Origin: Gilliamella sp. wkB112
GTDB taxonomy: Bacteria; Pseudomonadota; Gammaproteobacteria; Enterobacterales; Orbaceae
NCBI RefSeq assembly: GCF_001690685.1
Contig: NZ_LZGL01000003.1
Location: 1-64,000 of the forward strand
Length of the DNA: 64,000 nucleotides
Reading direction: 5' to 3'
The notes beneath the pieces were generated by a model, which saw only the letters and a program-made list of their open reading frames with translations, did not search any database and was not told where the DNA came from. Position numbers and translations under genes: made by a program. Each line of letters begins with the position of its first letter. The stretch's first letter is position 1. Shown in pieces: positions 39,734 to 48,934 of the stretch.

Positions 39734-40738
39734 TTATAATGATTTTCTTGGTAAATAAGGTGATGCTACATAGTTGATTTCTTTTTTATTTTTGCTATTG
39801 ATAATATGTAACGCTGCTTGTTCACCTATTTCATAATGTGGTAATTGTACTGTAGTAAGAGGGGGATAAAAGAGTTCACCAGTCCCGACCATGTTATCAT
39901 AACCTAAAACAGCTACATCATTTGGAATATGATATCCTTTTCCAAGTAAAAATTGATAGGCGACAAAAGCTATACGATCGTTACCACAAATTAACACATC
40001 AAAATCTAGTTTTTTAGCACAATGTTGCTTTAATATTTGGGTTGTCATCATATATTCCTGTGCCAGATTATCCGGTGAAGAAGATGTGTGATAACTAATT
40101 AGCTCGTTAACCTTTCTTCCGGCATCTATCCATGCTTGTTCGGCAGCTTTGCGACGCGTTTTACCAGCTAATGTTTTTTCTGATAAAAATATGCATAATG
40201 GTTTTTTATAGCCTTTATTTATCACTTGTTGCATGGCTTGATATTGCCCTAAATAATCATCGGGTATATAGCATGCAAGTTGTTCTGAATCACTAATACA
40301 ATTAGCTAAAACCAGATTTTTGCCAAGTAATTTTTCTGGAAGTTCAACTTTACGAAGTCCCATCGTGGTATAGATAATGCCATCTGGCCGATAAGATAGT
40401 AATGTATTAATTGCGTGATCAGGTTGTTTATCATCAAATAAATTCACTATAAATGTGTTCCAACCATATTTTTGCGCTGTTTTTTCGATAGCTTGTAGCA
40501 ATTCAACAGAAAATGGTGTCATAGCCGTTTCTAATGCCAGAACACCAATTGCACGAGGTCCGGAACTGTCTCCTCGTATTTTCCGGGCAGACAAGTCTGG
40601 CACGTAATTGAGTTGTTCAATAGCTTGTTTTACGCGCGTAAAAGTTTCTTTATTTAATTTTTCAGGATTATTGATAGCACGAGAAACTGTCATCAAAGAA
40701 ACTGATGCTAGCTTCGCGACATCCTTTAATGAAGCCAT
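39734..40738 (-). CDS. cscR: Sucrose operon repressor CscR (LacI family)
   Basis: LacI-family repressor of 334 residues. The N-terminal DNA-binding domain MASLKDVAKLASVSLMTVSR is almost that of E. coli CscR, followed by a hinge (YVPDLSARKIR) and a periplasmic-binding-protein-like ligand domain with DGIIYTTMGLR, YIPDDYLGQY, FDVLICGNDRIAFVAYQ and PPLTTVQLPH, also CscR-like. It is divergent from cscB. TTAACGTTAA palindromes upstream of cscK/cscA and of cscB are its probable operators; the inducer is expected to be sucrose or a product. Confidence 0.93.
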   Translation of the reverse strand: MASLKDVAKLASVSLMTVSRAINNPEKLNKETFTRVKQAIEQLNYVPDLSARKIRGDSSGPRAIGVLALETAMTPFSVELLQAIEKTAQKYGWNTFIVNLFDDKQPDHAINTLLSYRPDGIIYTTMGLRKVELPEKLLGKNLVLANCISDSEQLACYIPDDYLGQYQAMQQVINKGYKKPLCIFLSEKTLAGKTRRKAAEQAWIDAGRKVNELISYHTSSSPDNLAQEYMMTTQILKQHCAKKLDFDVLICGNDRIAFVAYQFLLGKGYHIPNDVAVLGYDNMVGTGELFYPPLTTVQLPHYEIGEQAALHIINSKNKKEINYVASPYLPRKSL

Positions 40739-40830
40739 AAATTAAGTCCTTTTTTATCAGCATTAGTAAAAAAATCAATCGGTGCATATTAACCTTATGT
40801 AATAATACTACAATTATAAATGATAAAAAG

Positions 40831-40846
40831 TGTGATGAAAGTAACA
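40831..40846. promoter_or_regulatory. Candidate CRP site upstream of cscB
   Basis: TGTGA-TGAAAG-TAACA has one mismatch to the CRP half-sites. It lies about 100 bp before the cscB start and about as far from cscR, so either could be its target. Confidence 0.5.
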
Positions 40847-40894
40847 TTTATGAAATTTGTTTGTATCTATTTCATATCAAATATGCCAATAATG

Positions 40895-40918
40895 TTAACA
40901 TTAACATGTTAACGTTAA
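40895..40918. promoter_or_regulatory. CscR double operator before cscB
   Basis: TTAACATTAA (40895-40904), a one-mismatch version, is followed by the perfect TTAACGTTAA (40909-40918), centre spacing 14 bp. The 3' edge is 26 bp before the cscB start, so it probably overlaps the start of the transcript. Confidence 0.7.
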
Positions 40919-40944
40919 ACTTAACTAATATAAGAGTGATAAAT

Positions 40945-42183
40945 ATGAATATGATACAAAATAGAAATTATTGGTTCTCATCAGGTTATCTTATTACCTT
41001 TTATGCATCTTGGTCTCTTTGGTGGTCTTTTTATGCTATTTGGTTAAAAAGTAAAATTGGTTTATCGGGTGAAGACCTTGCAATTGTTTATTCAGCCAAT
41101 TCTGCAGCGGCGATGTTCTTTATGATCTTTTATGGTGTCATTCAAGATAAATTGCAAATAGGTAAAGCGGTGGTTACTTTTCAAAGTGTTATTATGATAA
41201 TGATTGGTCCGTTTTTAATCTATGTGTATGAACCGTTATTGAGAAATAATTTTATTGTAGGTGTGTGTATCGGTGCACCAGTTTTAAGTGCTGGTTTTAT
41301 CTCTGGATGTGCATTGGTTGACTCTTTCATTGAACGAATTAGTCGATTGTTTGGCTTTGAATTTGGTCCAGCTCGATTTTGGGGATCATTTGGTTATGCC
41401 GCGGCAACTTTTGTTGCGGGTATCTTATTTGGTATTGATCCTCATATTAACTTTTGGATGGCATCGGCTGTTGCTGCAATCTTTTTTGCTATTAATATTT
41501 TATTTAAGCCAAAACATTACTCAGCATCATCAACCGAAAATACCAGTGAAGTAGTTGTTGAGAAAATCACTACAATTCCAACTATGAATGAAATCTTTTC
41601 TTTATTTAGCATGAAAAAGTTTTGGTTATTTGTCTTTTTTATAATCGGCACTAACAGTTTTTATACTATTTATGATCAGCAACTATTTCCAAATTTTTAT
41701 ACTAGCTTTTTTATAACACCTGAAGATGGCTACAGAATATATGGTTATTTGAATTCGTTCCAAGTCTTTTTAGAAGCGACTTGTATGATTTTGGCGCCTT
41801 TCTTTATTAATAAAGTTGGTGCTAAAAAATCATTATTAGTTGCCGCATTAGTAATGATTTGTCGGATCTCGTTATCAGCAACATTGGATAATGTTTATTT
41901 GATTTCGGTTGTTAAGCTTTTCCATGCCATTGAAACACCATTATTCATTTTGGCTGTATTTAAATATGCTGTAAGCAATTTTGATGAAAGGTTATCTTCT
42001 ACATTATATTTAGTCGGATTTAATATTTCGTCAAATGTGGGTGTTATTGTGTTGTCATGGTTGGTGGGTAAATTATTTGATAATACAGGCTATTCAACAA
42101 CATTTTATGTATTGGCAAGTATTGTGCTATTTATTTTGGTGGTTGCTATATTTACTTTAAGTGATGATAAAAAAGCTAAGTAG
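40945..42183 (+). CDS. cscB: Sucrose permease CscB (MFS)
   Basis: Sucrose:H+ symporter of the LacY/CscB branch of the major facilitator superfamily, inner membrane. It is 412 residues from ATG 40945, against 415 in E. coli; ATG 40951 is also possible, and the longer frame from 40861 spans the operators. There are 12 hydrophobic segments. CscB-like signatures are SWSLWWSFYAIWLK near 20-33, GFEFGPARFWGSFGYA near 134-149 and YDQQLFPNFY near 243-252, and the C-terminal half keeps KLFHAIETPLF near 325, with the functional His and Glu. Uptake supplies CscA. A terminator follows. Confidence 0.94.
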   Translation: MNMIQNRNYWFSSGYLITFYASWSLWWSFYAIWLKSKIGLSGEDLAIVYSANSAAAMFFMIFYGVIQDKLQIGKAVVTFQSVIMIMIGPFLIYVYEPLLRNNFIVGVCIGAPVLSAGFISGCALVDSFIERISRLFGFEFGPARFWGSFGYAAATFVAGILFGIDPHINFWMASAVAAIFFAINILFKPKHYSASSTENTSEVVVEKITTIPTMNEIFSLFSMKKFWLFVFFIIGTNSFYTIYDQQLFPNFYTSFFITPEDGYRIYGYLNSFQVFLEATCMILAPFFINKVGAKKSLLVAALVMICRISLSATLDNVYLISVVKLFHAIETPLFILAVFKYAVSNFDERLSSTLYLVGFNISSNVGVIVLSWLVGKLFDNTGYSTTFYVLASIVLFILVVAIFTLSDDKKAK

Positions 42184-42213
42184 CAATAATTTTAAACAGT
42201 GTGATATTGAATA

Positions 42214-42247
42214 AAAATGGAAACAAAATGTTTCCATTTTGCTTTTT
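42214..42247 (+). terminator. Rho-independent terminator after cscB
   Basis: Perfect 11-bp stem AAAATGGAAAC / GTTTCCATTTT (42214-42224 with 42230-42240), 5-nt loop, then GCTTTTT. It separates the csc locus from cysE. Confidence 0.85.
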
Positions 42248-42337
42248 AATCCATAATAAATTAATACAAAACTTGCTTCCTGAATAAGTTTGCGAAACAA
42301 TATTAACAATATTGGTTAATATTTATAGGAACTTGTT

Positions 42338-43132
42338 GTGAATGTAATAAAAACGGTTGTTAAATCAGAAATGTTATGGCAAACGATTCGACAAGAAGCG
42401 ACTGAACTTGTTGAAAGTGAACCTATGTTAGCAAGTTATTTTCATGCAACATTATTAAATCATGATAATTTAGATAGTGCTTTAAGTTATATTTTAGCTA
42501 ATAAACTTGCTACACAAGTTATGCCGGCAATTGAGATTCGTGAAATTGCATGGCAAGCTTACCAAGCAGATCAAAGTATTATTCAATCAGCTATTACTGA
42601 TATTATTGCGGTTTATGTTCGTGATCCTGCGACTAATTATTATTCGACGCCGTTGCTTTATTATAAAGGTTATTTATCGTTGCAAGCTTATCGTATTGCG
42701 CATTGGCTTTGGAAGCAGAATCGTAAATCGTTAGCTATATTTTTACAAAGTCAAATTGCAATTGTATTTGGAGTTGATATTCACCCGGCAGCTCAAATTG
42801 GATCTGGAGTTATGTTTGATCATGCTACTGGTATTGTAATTGGGGAAACTACAGTGGTTGAAAATGATGTTTCTATCTTGCAATCAGTCACTTTAGGTGG
42901 AACAGGTAAAGAAAATGGTGATCGCCATCCTAAAATACGTGAAGGCGTTATGATTGGTGCTCATTCTACTATTTTAGGCAATATTGAAATTGGTAGAGGT
43001 GCTAAAATTGGTGCCGGTTCAGTAGTATTAGAATCTGTTCCAAAACATACTACAGTTGCCGGGGTACCAGCTAAAATAGTTGGTAATCCAAATTGTGAAA
43101 AACCTGCTTTAAATATGGATCAAGATATTTAA
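42338..43132 (+). CDS. cysE: Serine O-acetyltransferase CysE
   Basis: CysE acetylates serine with acetyl-CoA, the first step of cysteine synthesis. It is 264 residues, against 273 in E. coli. The N-terminal helical domain (1-140) is followed by left-handed beta-helix hexapeptides: GVDIHPAAQIGSGVMFDHATGIVIGE, with the catalytic DHATG near 165-169, SILQSVTLGGTGK near 182-194, and GDRHPKI near 197. The start is GTG 42338, set by AGGA seven bases upstream. The C-terminal tail ends in DQDI; its terminal isoleucine is what allows CysK binding in other species. Confidence 0.95.
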   Translation: MNVIKTVVKSEMLWQTIRQEATELVESEPMLASYFHATLLNHDNLDSALSYILANKLATQVMPAIEIREIAWQAYQADQSIIQSAITDIIAVYVRDPATNYYSTPLLYYKGYLSLQAYRIAHWLWKQNRKSLAIFLQSQIAIVFGVDIHPAAQIGSGVMFDHATGIVIGETTVVENDVSILQSVTLGGTGKENGDRHPKIREGVMIGAHSTILGNIEIGRGAKIGAGSVVLESVPKHTTVAGVPAKIVGNPNCEKPALNMDQDI

Positions 43133-43151
43133 CAAAAATCTTTCTTGAAAA

Positions 43152-43179
43152 AATGACCGTCGAAATTATCGACGGCATT
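43152..43179. terminator. Bidirectional terminator between cysE and mscS
   Basis: CCGTCGA / TCGACGG (43157-43163 with 43169-43175), flanked by AATG / CATT. On the minus strand it is followed by TTTTTT, so it fits mscS best, but it lies between convergent stops and may serve both. Confidence 0.75.
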
Positions 43180-43193
43180 ATTTGATTAAAAAA

Positions 43194-44030
43194 TTATCTA
43201 TTAGAAGTGACATTAACATCCATGGTTGGGTATGGAATATTAATACCATTTTCAGTTAACCTATTTTTAATATTTTCAAGTAATTCACCTTTTACCGAAC
43301 CATAGTTATCATTTAACGTCCACACTAATACATTAAAATTCATCGATGAAGCATCTAACATATCTAAGCGAATAGTTGGTTCTTTATTGGTTAAAATATT
43401 ATGAGTGTCATTCACTGCTTTTTTTAAAACTTGATAAACTTTCTGAATATCGGAATCATAACCAACATTAATCACTAAATCTAAACGTCTTTCTGGTAGC
43501 CGAGTATAGTTGATGATATTGGCATTTACTACTTGACCATTGGGAATAACTACAATTTCATTCGTGGGGGTAATAATGGTAGTTGAAAAAATTTGTATAG
43601 AATCAATAATTCCTTGTTGATTATTAATGATCACCGTTTCCCCTACTCTAAAAGGGCGAAATATGATTAAAATAACTCCCGCGGCAAAATTTGATAAAGA
43701 TCCTTGTAATGCTAAACCAACGGCTAAACCTGCTGCCCCAATTACGGCAACAATAGATGCTGTTTGTACCCCAAGTTGACCAAGAACAGCAACCAAAGTA
43801 ATGATAATAATGGCGTAATAAGCTAAAGTACTAACAAACTTAACCACTGTTGGATCGACTTTGCGGATGGTTAATACCCGTTTCAGTTGTTTACTAATGA
43901 ATCTGGCTATGGTTCTGCCAAGAAAAAAAATAATAATAGCAAAACAAAAGTGAGCAATATAGCGAAACACAACACCGTCATATTTATAAATAAATAAAAG
44001 TAAGTGATCAAAAATATCTTCAAGACTCAT
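43194..44030 (-). CDS. mscS: Small-conductance mechanosensitive channel MscS
   Basis: MscS opens on membrane tension to release solutes during osmotic downshock. It is 278 residues, against 286 in E. coli. Three transmembrane helices are visible: TM1 about 25-45, TM2 about 65-85, and the pore-lining glycine/alanine-packed TM3, VAVIGAAGLAVGLALQGSLSNFAAG, about 94-118. The beta domain follows with FRPFRVGE near 125, then the alpha/beta C-terminal domain. It is the last gene of the leftward run, 63 bp after slmA. Confidence 0.94.
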   Translation of the reverse strand: MSLEDIFDHLLLFIYKYDGVVFRYIAHFCFAIIIFFLGRTIARFISKQLKRVLTIRKVDPTVVKFVSTLAYYAIIIITLVAVLGQLGVQTASIVAVIGAAGLAVGLALQGSLSNFAAGVILIIFRPFRVGETVIINNQQGIIDSIQIFSTTIITPTNEIVVIPNGQVVNANIINYTRLPERRLDLVINVGYDSDIQKVYQVLKKAVNDTHNILTNKEPTIRLDMLDASSMNFNVLVWTLNDNYGSVKGELLENIKNRLTENGINIPYPTMDVNVTSNR

Positions 44031-44093
44031 TTTATTATCCTCGGTAATTGGTAACAGAAAATCTAATTAGCAATATGATTATATTAAATTTAC

Positions 44094-44687
44094 TTAAACT
44101 AACTGTTTGGCTAATAAAGCCCAACGAGTATCAAAATCTGTTGTAGGTAAATATTTAAAATTTGAACGAGAATAACGCGCCATCATACCTTCACAGAAGG
44201 CTAGCAACTGACTAGATAAAATGCGTTCATCGGTGGTAAAAGTTATACCTTCACGAATTTTACTTTCACGTAAAACTTGTTTAATTTGTGTTTCAATTTT
44301 TTCAAATAGCTGACTTATACGATCTTGTAATTGCTCTTGTTCAAACATTAATGCATGACCAGTCATAATTCTGGTTAATCCCGGGTTTCTTTCTGAAAAA
44401 CCTAATATCAATGCTAAGATAAGTTGTAAACGAGTAAAAGTTTTAGGTTCGTCTTGTAAAATCGCATTTATGCGCGAAAGTAGAATATCTTCGATATAAG
44501 CAATTAAACTTTCAAACATTTTAGTTTTGCTAGGAAAATGTCGATAAAGAGCTGCTTCAGAAACCCCTACAGTTGCAGCTAATTTGGCCGTAGTAATCCT
44601 CTGTGTACCTTCATTAGATTCCAGCATGGTTGCTAAAGCTTGTAAAATATCTTCTTTGCGATTTTTATTTTTGACGTTCACAATCAT
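44094..44687 (-). CDS. slmA: Nucleoid occlusion factor SlmA
   Basis: SlmA is a TetR-fold DNA-binding protein that blocks FtsZ assembly over the nucleoid. It is 197 residues, against 198 in E. coli. The N-terminal helix-turn-helix [27 protein letters not shown] (about 32-58) is diagnostic, and [14 protein letters not shown] near 103-116 and the C-terminal helix used for FtsZ contact are conserved. Its ATG overlaps the dut stop by 4 bp. SlmA-binding sites would be expected away from the terminus; I did not identify any here. Confidence 0.95.
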   Translation of the reverse strand: MIVNVKNKNRKEDILQALATMLESNEGTQRITTAKLAATVGVSEAALYRHFPSKTKMFESLIAYIEDILLSRINAILQDEPKTFTRLQLILALILGFSERNPGLTRIMTGHALMFEQEQLQDRISQLFEKIETQIKQVLRESKIREGITFTTDERILSSQLLAFCEGMMARYSRSNFKYLPTTDFDTRWALLAKQLV

Positions 44688-45142
44688 TTTTTACCCGAAT
44701 GTCCAAAGCCACCCTCACCACGTTGAGATTCAGTGAATTCATCAACAATATTAAATTCTGCTTGAATAACTGGCACAATAATTAACTGAGCAATCCGATC
44801 ACCAGCCTCTATAGTAAAAGGTGTTTGACTACGATTCCAAAGTGGTACAAATAATTGTCCTTGATAATCAGAATCAATTAAGCCAACCAAATTACCAAGC
44901 ACAATACCATTTTTAGAACCAAGTCCTGAACGAGGTAAAACTAGAGCTGCTAAGTTTGGATCTGCTATATGCATAGACAAACCTGTTGGGGTTAAAATGG
45001 TTTCCCTTGGTTTAATTTCGGTGGTTTTGTCAAACATCGCTCGTAAGTCAATACCAGCTGATCCTTCTGTTGCATAAGTTGGTAGTGGAAATTCATCACC
45101 TAAACGTTTATCTAAAATTTTAATATCAATTTTTCTTTTCAT
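44684..45142 (-). CDS. dut: dUTP diphosphatase Dut
   Basis: Trimeric dUTPase that hydrolyses dUTP to dUMP, keeping uracil out of DNA and feeding dTMP synthesis. It is 152 residues. All five motifs are seen: GSAGIDLRA near 27-35, [10 protein letters not shown] near 70-79, GLIDSDYQG near 87-95, GDRIAQLII near 113-121 and the glycine-rich [10 protein letters not shown] near 141-150. It overlaps coaBC by 17 bp and slmA by 4 bp, preserving the enteric coaBC-dut-slmA order. Confidence 0.96.
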   Translation of the reverse strand: MKRKIDIKILDKRLGDEFPLPTYATEGSAGIDLRAMFDKTTEIKPRETILTPTGLSMHIADPNLAALVLPRSGLGSKNGIVLGNLVGLIDSDYQGQLFVPLWNRSQTPFTIEAGDRIAQLIIVPVIQAEFNIVDEFTESQRGEGGFGHSGKK

Positions 45143-46352
45143 TACGACTCACTTTATATAGAGTTGAGATTGCTTCAAGTAACTGCTGTGCTAATATATT
45201 TTTACCACTTAATGGTAACGTTTGTTCGCCATTTTGCCAATAAAGGGTTAATGCATTTTGATCAGAATTAAAACCAATTGTTTTATTTGAAACATCATTA
45301 GCACATATCAAATCTAAATTTTTACTAGTTAATTTTTTAAGAGCATAAGTTTTAACATTATTGGTTTCAGCAGCAAATCCAACTACAAATGGGCGTTGTT
45401 TTTTTAGTGCGGCCACTGCAGCAACTATATCAGGATTCTTGACTAATCTAATCACCAGTTCATTATTATTATCCGTTTTTTTTATTTTTTGCGACGCAAT
45501 TGTAGCAGCGTGATAATCAGCTACTGCAGCACAAGCAATAAAAATATTAGATTTTTGGGCTTGTTCCAACGCTGTTTTGTACATTTCTTTAGCGCTTTTT
45601 ACGTCAATTCGGGTCACATTATTAGGGGTATCTAAATGTACCGGACCACTAATTAGTGTCACTGTTGCGCCCATTTCAGCTGCTGTTTTAGCAATAGCAA
45701 ACCCCATTTTCCCTGAGCTGTAGTTACTGATATAGCGTACCGGATCGATATCTTCAACAGTTGGCCCAGCGGTAATAGTGATGGAAGTACCAGTTAGTTT
45801 TGCCGAAGACAAAAAGTAATTGTTAATATGCTCAATAATAGCACTTGGTTCAAGCATACGGCCTGGGCCAATATCTCCACATGCTTGATAACCGTTTTCT
45901 GGGCCCAATATTAAAATATTTCTGGAAGCTAACGTCCTCAAATTATGCTGAGTAGCTGATGCTTTATACATTTGTTGATTCATTGCTGGTGCTAGCATGA
46001 TAGGCGCCGAAGTTGCTAAACAAATAGTGGATAATAGATCATCAGCAATACCATTAGCTATTTTAGCTATAATATTGGCTGTAGCTGGTGCAATTAATAG
46101 TAGATCAGCCCATTTTGCTAGCTCAATATGACTCATTGATAGCTCAGCAGAAGGATCAAATAAATCACAGGAAACAGGATTACCTGATACTACTTGTAAT
46201 GTCATTGGTGTCACAAAATGTTTGGCTGAATCAGTGATTACTACATGTACTTGTGCTCCTGCTTTTTTTAAATGGCGAACCAAATCAGGACACTTATAAG
46301 CAGCAATGCCACCAGTGATCCCTAATAAAATACGTTTACCAGATAAATTCAT
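45126..46352 (-). CDS. coaBC: Phosphopantothenoylcysteine decarboxylase/synthase CoaBC
   Basis: Bifunctional enzyme of coenzyme A synthesis: CoaB joins cysteine to 4'-phosphopantothenate (CTP-dependent), and CoaC decarboxylates the product using FMN. It is 408 residues from ATG 46352, which is preceded by AAGGAAG; TTG 46358 is in frame but less likely. The CoaC half (1-185) has GGIAAY near 13, the catalytic histidine in [12 protein letters not shown] near 74, PAMNQQMY near 124 and the active-site cysteine in [15 protein letters not shown] near 156. The CoaB half has [10 protein letters not shown] near 209 and KNPDIVA near 288. Confidence 0.95.
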   Translation of the reverse strand: MNLSGKRILLGITGGIAAYKCPDLVRHLKKAGAQVHVVITDSAKHFVTPMTLQVVSGNPVSCDLFDPSAELSMSHIELAKWADLLLIAPATANIIAKIANGIADDLLSTICLATSAPIMLAPAMNQQMYKASATQHNLRTLASRNILILGPENGYQACGDIGPGRMLEPSAIIEHINNYFLSSAKLTGTSITITAGPTVEDIDPVRYISNYSSGKMGFAIAKTAAEMGATVTLISGPVHLDTPNNVTRIDVKSAKEMYKTALEQAQKSNIFIACAAVADYHAATIASQKIKKTDNNNELVIRLVKNPDIVAAVAALKKQRPFVVGFAAETNNVKTYALKKLTSKNLDLICANDVSNKTIGFNSDQNALTLYWQNGEQTLPLSGKNILAQQLLEAISTLYKVSRNEKKN

Positions 46353-46404
46353 AATCAAGCTTCCTTCATGCCCAAACTGAAAGCGTTATATTACCACAAT
46401 TAAG

Positions 46405-48066
46405 CTAGATGATAAGTAGCTCTTTCGCATTGGCTAATGTTGCCTCGGTGATTTTATCACCACCTAATAAGCGAGCAAGCTCATGTAACCGACCACTAAT
46501 ATCTAACTGTTGCATATCTGTTGTAGTTTGTTTACCGTTAGTTTGTTTACTTACAAAATAGTGTTGATTGGCATGGCCAGCAACTTGAGGTAAATGTGTG
46601 ACTGTAATTACTTGAGTTGATTGACCTAATTGTTTTAATAACTGCCCAACTTTAGCAGCGGTTGAACCACTTATACCTACATCAATTTCGTCAAATATTA
46701 ATGCCGGGGTATCCATTTTTTTTGCTGTTAATACTTGAATCGCCAACGCAATTCGAGACAGCTCACCTCCAGACGCCACTTTGGCAAGTGGTTGCATATT
46801 TTGCCCGGCATTAGTACTAACAAGGAAAGTAACTTGGTTAGCACCGTCTTCATTTAGGCGGTTTTCATCAAAATTTATGTCTATGCTGAATTGACCATTT
46901 GGCATTGATAATTCATGCATAATGGTAGTTACTTTTTTAGCTAAAGTTTTACTAATGGTTAAGCGTTTTTGATGTAATTTATTAGCAATTTCCAAAGCTA
47001 TTACATAGTATTTAGCTATATCTTCTTTTAGTCGTTCATTTTGTTCATCTTGCTGATTATACTGTTTAAATTCGGCTAATAGGTTTTGATATAATTCCGG
47101 TAAGGCTTCGGGTGCAACATGATGTTTACGTGCTAGTGTTATTTGTTTTGATAATCGTTGTTCAAGTTGCATGACTCGCTCAGGATCTATTTCTAAATTT
47201 TCACTATAATGACGTAGTTCGTAACTAGCTTCTTTGATTTGAATCGATGCCTCTTCCAACATGCTATAAATATTGATTAGAGTAGGATCGAGCTCTGATA
47301 ATTCTTGAATACTATTTTTAACACTATTCAACAAGTTGCTGACATTATATTCATCAGCTTCCTCTAATAACATTACCGACTGGTTACTAAGATTAATTAA
47401 TTGTTCACTGTTAGATAATCGTTTATATTCTTCATCAATTTGTTGGTACTCACCTTCGATAGGGGAAAATTCATTTAGTTCTTTTAATTGATATTGCAAA
47501 AGTTGTATATGAGCATCACGTTCTTGTTTTGATGCTTCATATTGTTGATAAGCACGGCATGCTTCTTTCCACTGTTTATAAGCTTGATTCATTTGAGCAA
47601 GTAGTGTTGGATCATTCATATAATGATTTAATAGGAATTGCTGATAGTCACTACGTAAAAGGCGTTGATGTTCATGTTGCCCATGAATTTGAATCAGCAT
47701 TTGGCCTAAATCTTTTAATTGTGAAATTGGTACTGCGCGACCATTAATAAATGCTTTAGAACGACCATCTTGATTAATAACGCGACGTAAAATACATTCA
47801 TTACCTTCATCGAGTTGATTTTCAGCTAACCAAGAAAAAGCAGCTGGGGTGTCATCAAGTATAAAATTAGCAGAAATATCCACCCGATCAGCACCAGATC
47901 GAATAGATGAAGCATCAGAGCGATTACCTAAACATAATCCTAATGCGTCAATAGCAATCGATTTACCGGCACCAGTTTCACCGGTAATGGCGGTCATGCC
48001 GGTAGTAAAATCGACTAATAGCTGATCAACTATCGCAAAATTATTAATGGCTAATTGAGTTATCAT
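46405..48066 (-). CDS. recN: DNA repair protein RecN
   Basis: RecN is an SMC-like ATPase of double-strand break repair. It is 553 residues from ATG 48066, equal to E. coli. Walker A ITGETGAGKSIAIDAL is near 28-43, the Q-rich HGQHEHQRLL near 135, long coiled-coil segments run at about 150-350, and the C-terminal lobe has the signature ASGGELSRIALAIQ near 428-441 and Walker B ALIFDEIDVGISG near 452. The longer in-frame start at 48081 is not needed. It lies 126 bp after tusC. I saw no clear LexA box (CTG-N10-CAG) in that gap, unlike enteric recN. Confidence 0.95.
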   Translation of the reverse strand: MITQLAINNFAIVDQLLVDFTTGMTAITGETGAGKSIAIDALGLCLGNRSDASSIRSGADRVDISANFILDDTPAAFSWLAENQLDEGNECILRRVINQDGRSKAFINGRAVPISQLKDLGQMLIQIHGQHEHQRLLRSDYQQFLLNHYMNDPTLLAQMNQAYKQWKEACRAYQQYEASKQERDAHIQLLQYQLKELNEFSPIEGEYQQIDEEYKRLSNSEQLINLSNQSVMLLEEADEYNVSNLLNSVKNSIQELSELDPTLINIYSMLEEASIQIKEASYELRHYSENLEIDPERVMQLEQRLSKQITLARKHHVAPEALPELYQNLLAEFKQYNQQDEQNERLKEDIAKYYVIALEIANKLHQKRLTISKTLAKKVTTIMHELSMPNGQFSIDINFDENRLNEDGANQVTFLVSTNAGQNMQPLAKVASGGELSRIALAIQVLTAKKMDTPALIFDEIDVGISGSTAAKVGQLLKQLGQSTQVITVTHLPQVAGHANQHYFVSKQTNGKQTTTDMQQLDISGRLHELARLLGGDKITEATLANAKELLII

Positions 48067-48192
48067 AGTAAATTCATACATAAGACCAGTTAAAATTAAT
48101 GCCAGTATAACAATAAAAACACTGTAAATAAATACAGTTATATTAAATAATATAAATTTTCTTTAAATTAAGAATAGGTTTTGAGTTATGGT

Positions 48193-48549
48193 TTAACTAA
48201 ATCGTAAGATCACATCTTGAACAGCAAATAATCGTTGTAAAGCTTGAGTATCAATGATTTTATTGGGAATATTAAGTGTAGCATTAGTAAGATTTCGAGC
48301 ATTAAGTGAAGATTCACAAACATAGACATCTTCAATATCATATAATTCCAACATATTGAATGTAGCAATATAATCCCGCATTAAAATTTTTTCAGGATAT
48401 TGCTCAGGTAACAAGTGCAACACACCATCGCCTATAAAAAAAACTGAAATATGATTAATCACTGACATAGCTAAAGCAATGTCTAATGCTTCTCTACCTT
48501 TGGCATTTCCATGAGGAGGGGTGTTAATAATAATTGCTACTTTTTTCAT
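48193..48549 (-). CDS. tusC: Sulfurtransferase complex subunit TusC
   Basis: TusC is the central subunit of the TusBCD heterohexamer in tRNA 2-thiouridine synthesis. It is 118 residues, against 119 in E. coli. TPPHGNAKGREALDIALA near 10-27, VFFIGDGVLHLLPEQ near 36-50, RDYIATFNMLELYDIEDVYVC near 58-78 and the C-terminal QDVILRF match. It is 15 bp after tusD. tusB, the third subunit, is not downstream but at 11.1 kb. Confidence 0.93.
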   Translation of the reverse strand: MKKVAIIINTPPHGNAKGREALDIALAMSVINHISVFFIGDGVLHLLPEQYPEKILMRDYIATFNMLELYDIEDVYVCESSLNARNLTNATLNIPNKIIDTQALQRLFAVQDVILRFS

Positions 48550-48564
48550 TTAACAGCCTTCATT

Positions 48565-48933
48565 TTAAAATTGAATAACTCGATCACAAATAGCCACTGC
48601 TTCACTTAGTTCACTAAGTCCGGTTAATGTAAAATGATTAGCAAGATTTTGTTCAGTAATGCCACGTCGCTGAGCGGCAGCTACACAAATATTTAATGGA
48701 AAACAATACGTTTCAGCTAGTTGTTGCCATGCAGAAATTAAATCAAATTCATCATTAGCCGGATCAGTATAGCTGTTTCCGTTATAAACGCCATCCGCAT
48801 AAAAAAAAATGTTTTTAATCGTATGTGTAGTTTGGGTTAGAAGTGTTTGCGTGAATTGATAAGCACAATAAGCAGATTGGGTCCCATAAGCCGGACCCAT
48901 AACCACAATTGTGTAATTTAATGGAATAATCAC
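48565..48933 (-). CDS. tusD: Sulfurtransferase complex subunit TusD
   Basis: TusD carries the acceptor cysteine that receives sulfur from TusA in the thiouridine relay. The family core is TIVVMGPAYGTQSAYCAYQF, then FYADGVYNGNSYTDPANDEFDL and the active-site cysteine in LNICVAAAQRRGI, ending in AICDRVIQF as in E. coli. The start is uncertain. GTG 48933, just after the fkpA stop, gives 122 residues close to the family length, but no ribosome site is visible. ATG 48975 and ATG 49017, inside fkpA, would add 14 or 28 residues unlike TusD. Translational coupling to fkpA is likely. tusC follows by 15 bp. Confidence 0.87.
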   Translation of the reverse strand: MIIPLNYTIVVMGPAYGTQSAYCAYQFTQTLLTQTTHTIKNIFFYADGVYNGNSYTDPANDEFDLISAWQQLAETYCFPLNICVAAAQRRGITEQNLANHFTLTGLSELSEAVAICDRVIQF

Positions 48934-48934
48934 A

